Shown here: positions 7,361 through 7,569 of the stretch, in pieces
How positions within the stretch are numbered: position 1 is the first letter of the stretch
Layout: the number at the start of each line of letters is the position of its first letter
Assembly: GCA_905479615.1 (NCBI GenBank)
Contig: CAJQNH010000244.1
Span: 1 to 7,569, forward strand
Direction of reading: 5' to 3'
Source: an uncultured Eudoraea sp.
GTDB taxonomy: Bacteria; Bacteroidota; Bacteroidia; Flavobacteriales; Flavobacteriaceae
Length of the DNA: 7,569 nucleotides
Program-made: the position numbers and the translations under genes
The notes under the pieces: generated by a model
Databases searched by the model: none
Told to the model about the DNA's origin: nothing
The model's input: only the letters and a program-made list of their open reading frames with translations

Positions 7361-7368
7361 AAAAACTA
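7361..7368 (-). promoter_or_regulatory. Weak candidate -7 element for a pnp promoter
   Basis: The minus strand reads TAGTTTTT, seven of eight positions of TAnnTTTG. A TTTG occurs 24 bases further upstream (complement of 7393-7396), a little longer than the usual 19-21. If it is used, the transcript would begin near 7355, placing the two-helix element at its 5' end. A promoter downstream of the rpsO terminator is expected, but this one is uncertain. Confidence 0.25.
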
Positions 7369-7388
7369 TGTGTAAGCTTTTTGTGTTC

Positions 7389-7405
7389 TCCCCAAATTCC
7401 GGGGA
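7389..7405 (-). repeat. G/C-block inverted repeat after the rpsO terminator
   Basis: TCCCC (7389-7393) and GGGGA (7401-7405) can form a 5-bp stem with a 7-base loop. On the minus strand no T tract follows, so this is not a second terminator for rpsO. Its arms are complementary to the arms of the neighbouring terminator, so alternative pairings are possible. Confidence 0.45.
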
Positions 7406-7413
7406 TTTTGTTT

Positions 7414-7440
7414 AAAAAAAGGGGAAGCAATGCCTCCCCC
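7414..7440 (-). terminator. Intrinsic terminator between rpsO and pnp
   Basis: In the minus-strand RNA, GGGGAGGC pairs with GCUUCCCC (7421-7439) across a 3-base AUU loop. One pair is a G-U wobble that would be an A-C mismatch on the opposite strand, and seven T residues follow (complement of 7414-7420). The structure therefore fits minus-strand transcription specifically. It starts about six bases after the rpsO stop codon. It should strongly limit read-through from rpsO into pnp. Confidence 0.9.
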
Positions 7441-7445
7441 TTATA

Positions 7446-7569
7446 TTATTTTCTAATATTCAATTCTTTAATAAGGATACGATATTTTTCTATATCCTTT
7501 TTCTTTAAATAATCCAGTAAACTTCTTCTTTTACCCACAAGTTTTACCAGAGATCTCTCCGTATTATAA
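7446..7569 (-). CDS. rpsO: 30S ribosomal protein S15, C-terminal part (5' end beyond window)
   Basis: Forty codons and a TAA stop (7446-7448) are visible; the N-terminal half lies outside the window. The peptide contains the S15 C-terminal signature TERSLVKLVGKRRSLLDYL (about the last 38 to 20 residues), then KKKDIEKYRILIKELNIRK. S15 binds the central domain of 16S rRNA and is a primary assembly protein of the small subunit. The gene is followed at once by a strong terminator and then by pnp, the order seen in many bacteria. Since full-length S15 is about 89 aa, roughly 49 residues are missing. Confidence 0.95.
   Translation of the reverse strand, partial: YNTERSLVKLVGKRRSLLDYLKKKDIEKYRILIKELNIRK

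Noticed and set aside
7389..7416. Plus-strand terminator (TCCCC/GGGGA stem followed by TTTTGTTT)
   Set aside because: There is no plus-strand gene that it could end; the stem is only 5 bp and is better viewed as part of the pnp leader region on the minus strand.

Overview
The window looks like a chromosomal segment of a Bacteroidota bacterium, most likely a flavobacterium. The DNA is AT-rich. The primary sigma factor is the short form without region 1.1 that is typical of this phylum. A YpdA-type flavoprotein and a Bacteroidota-style lipoprotein with a C-terminal cytochrome domain are also present. Every gene I can support is on the minus strand, so transcription runs from position 7569 down to 1. 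The species assignment is inference from protein style; no 16S or other marker is in the window.

In transcription order the layout is as follows. (1) The 3' end of rpsO (ribosomal protein S15), cut by the window edge, ends in a strong intrinsic terminator. (2) A leader of about 150 bases, rich in inverted repeats, precedes pnp (polynucleotide phosphorylase, 737 aa), which has its own intrinsic terminator. (3) rpoD (primary sigma factor, 287 aa) follows, with a 3' UTR and a third intrinsic terminator. (4) A 359-base gap contains that terminator and the upstream region of the next gene. (5) An 885-aa lipoprotein combines a PVC-type dehydrogenase-like beta-propeller, a helical HEAT-like region and a C-terminal c-type heme domain. 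(6) rpe (ribulose-phosphate 3-epimerase) follows and overlaps by ATGA the start of (7) a ypdA-like FAD oxidoreductase that runs off the window at position 1.

Five of the six genes are core housekeeping functions: translation, RNA decay, general transcription, pentose phosphate metabolism and, probably, thiol redox balance. The lipoprotein is the odd one out. From general recall, rpsO, pnp, rpoD and rpe are near neighbours in many flavobacteria, so the lipoprotein gene may be an accessory insertion between rpoD and rpe. In-frame stop codons lie just upstream of the chosen ATG in the four complete genes, so their starts are well fixed.

I do not see a clearly new multi-gene system. The best leads are the structured region between rpsO and pnp, a possible autoregulatory leader with pairings that fit only the minus-strand RNA, and the membrane-tethered dehydrogenase-cytochrome fusion of unknown substrate. 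No tRNA, rRNA, CRISPR array, insertion sequence or phage gene was seen.
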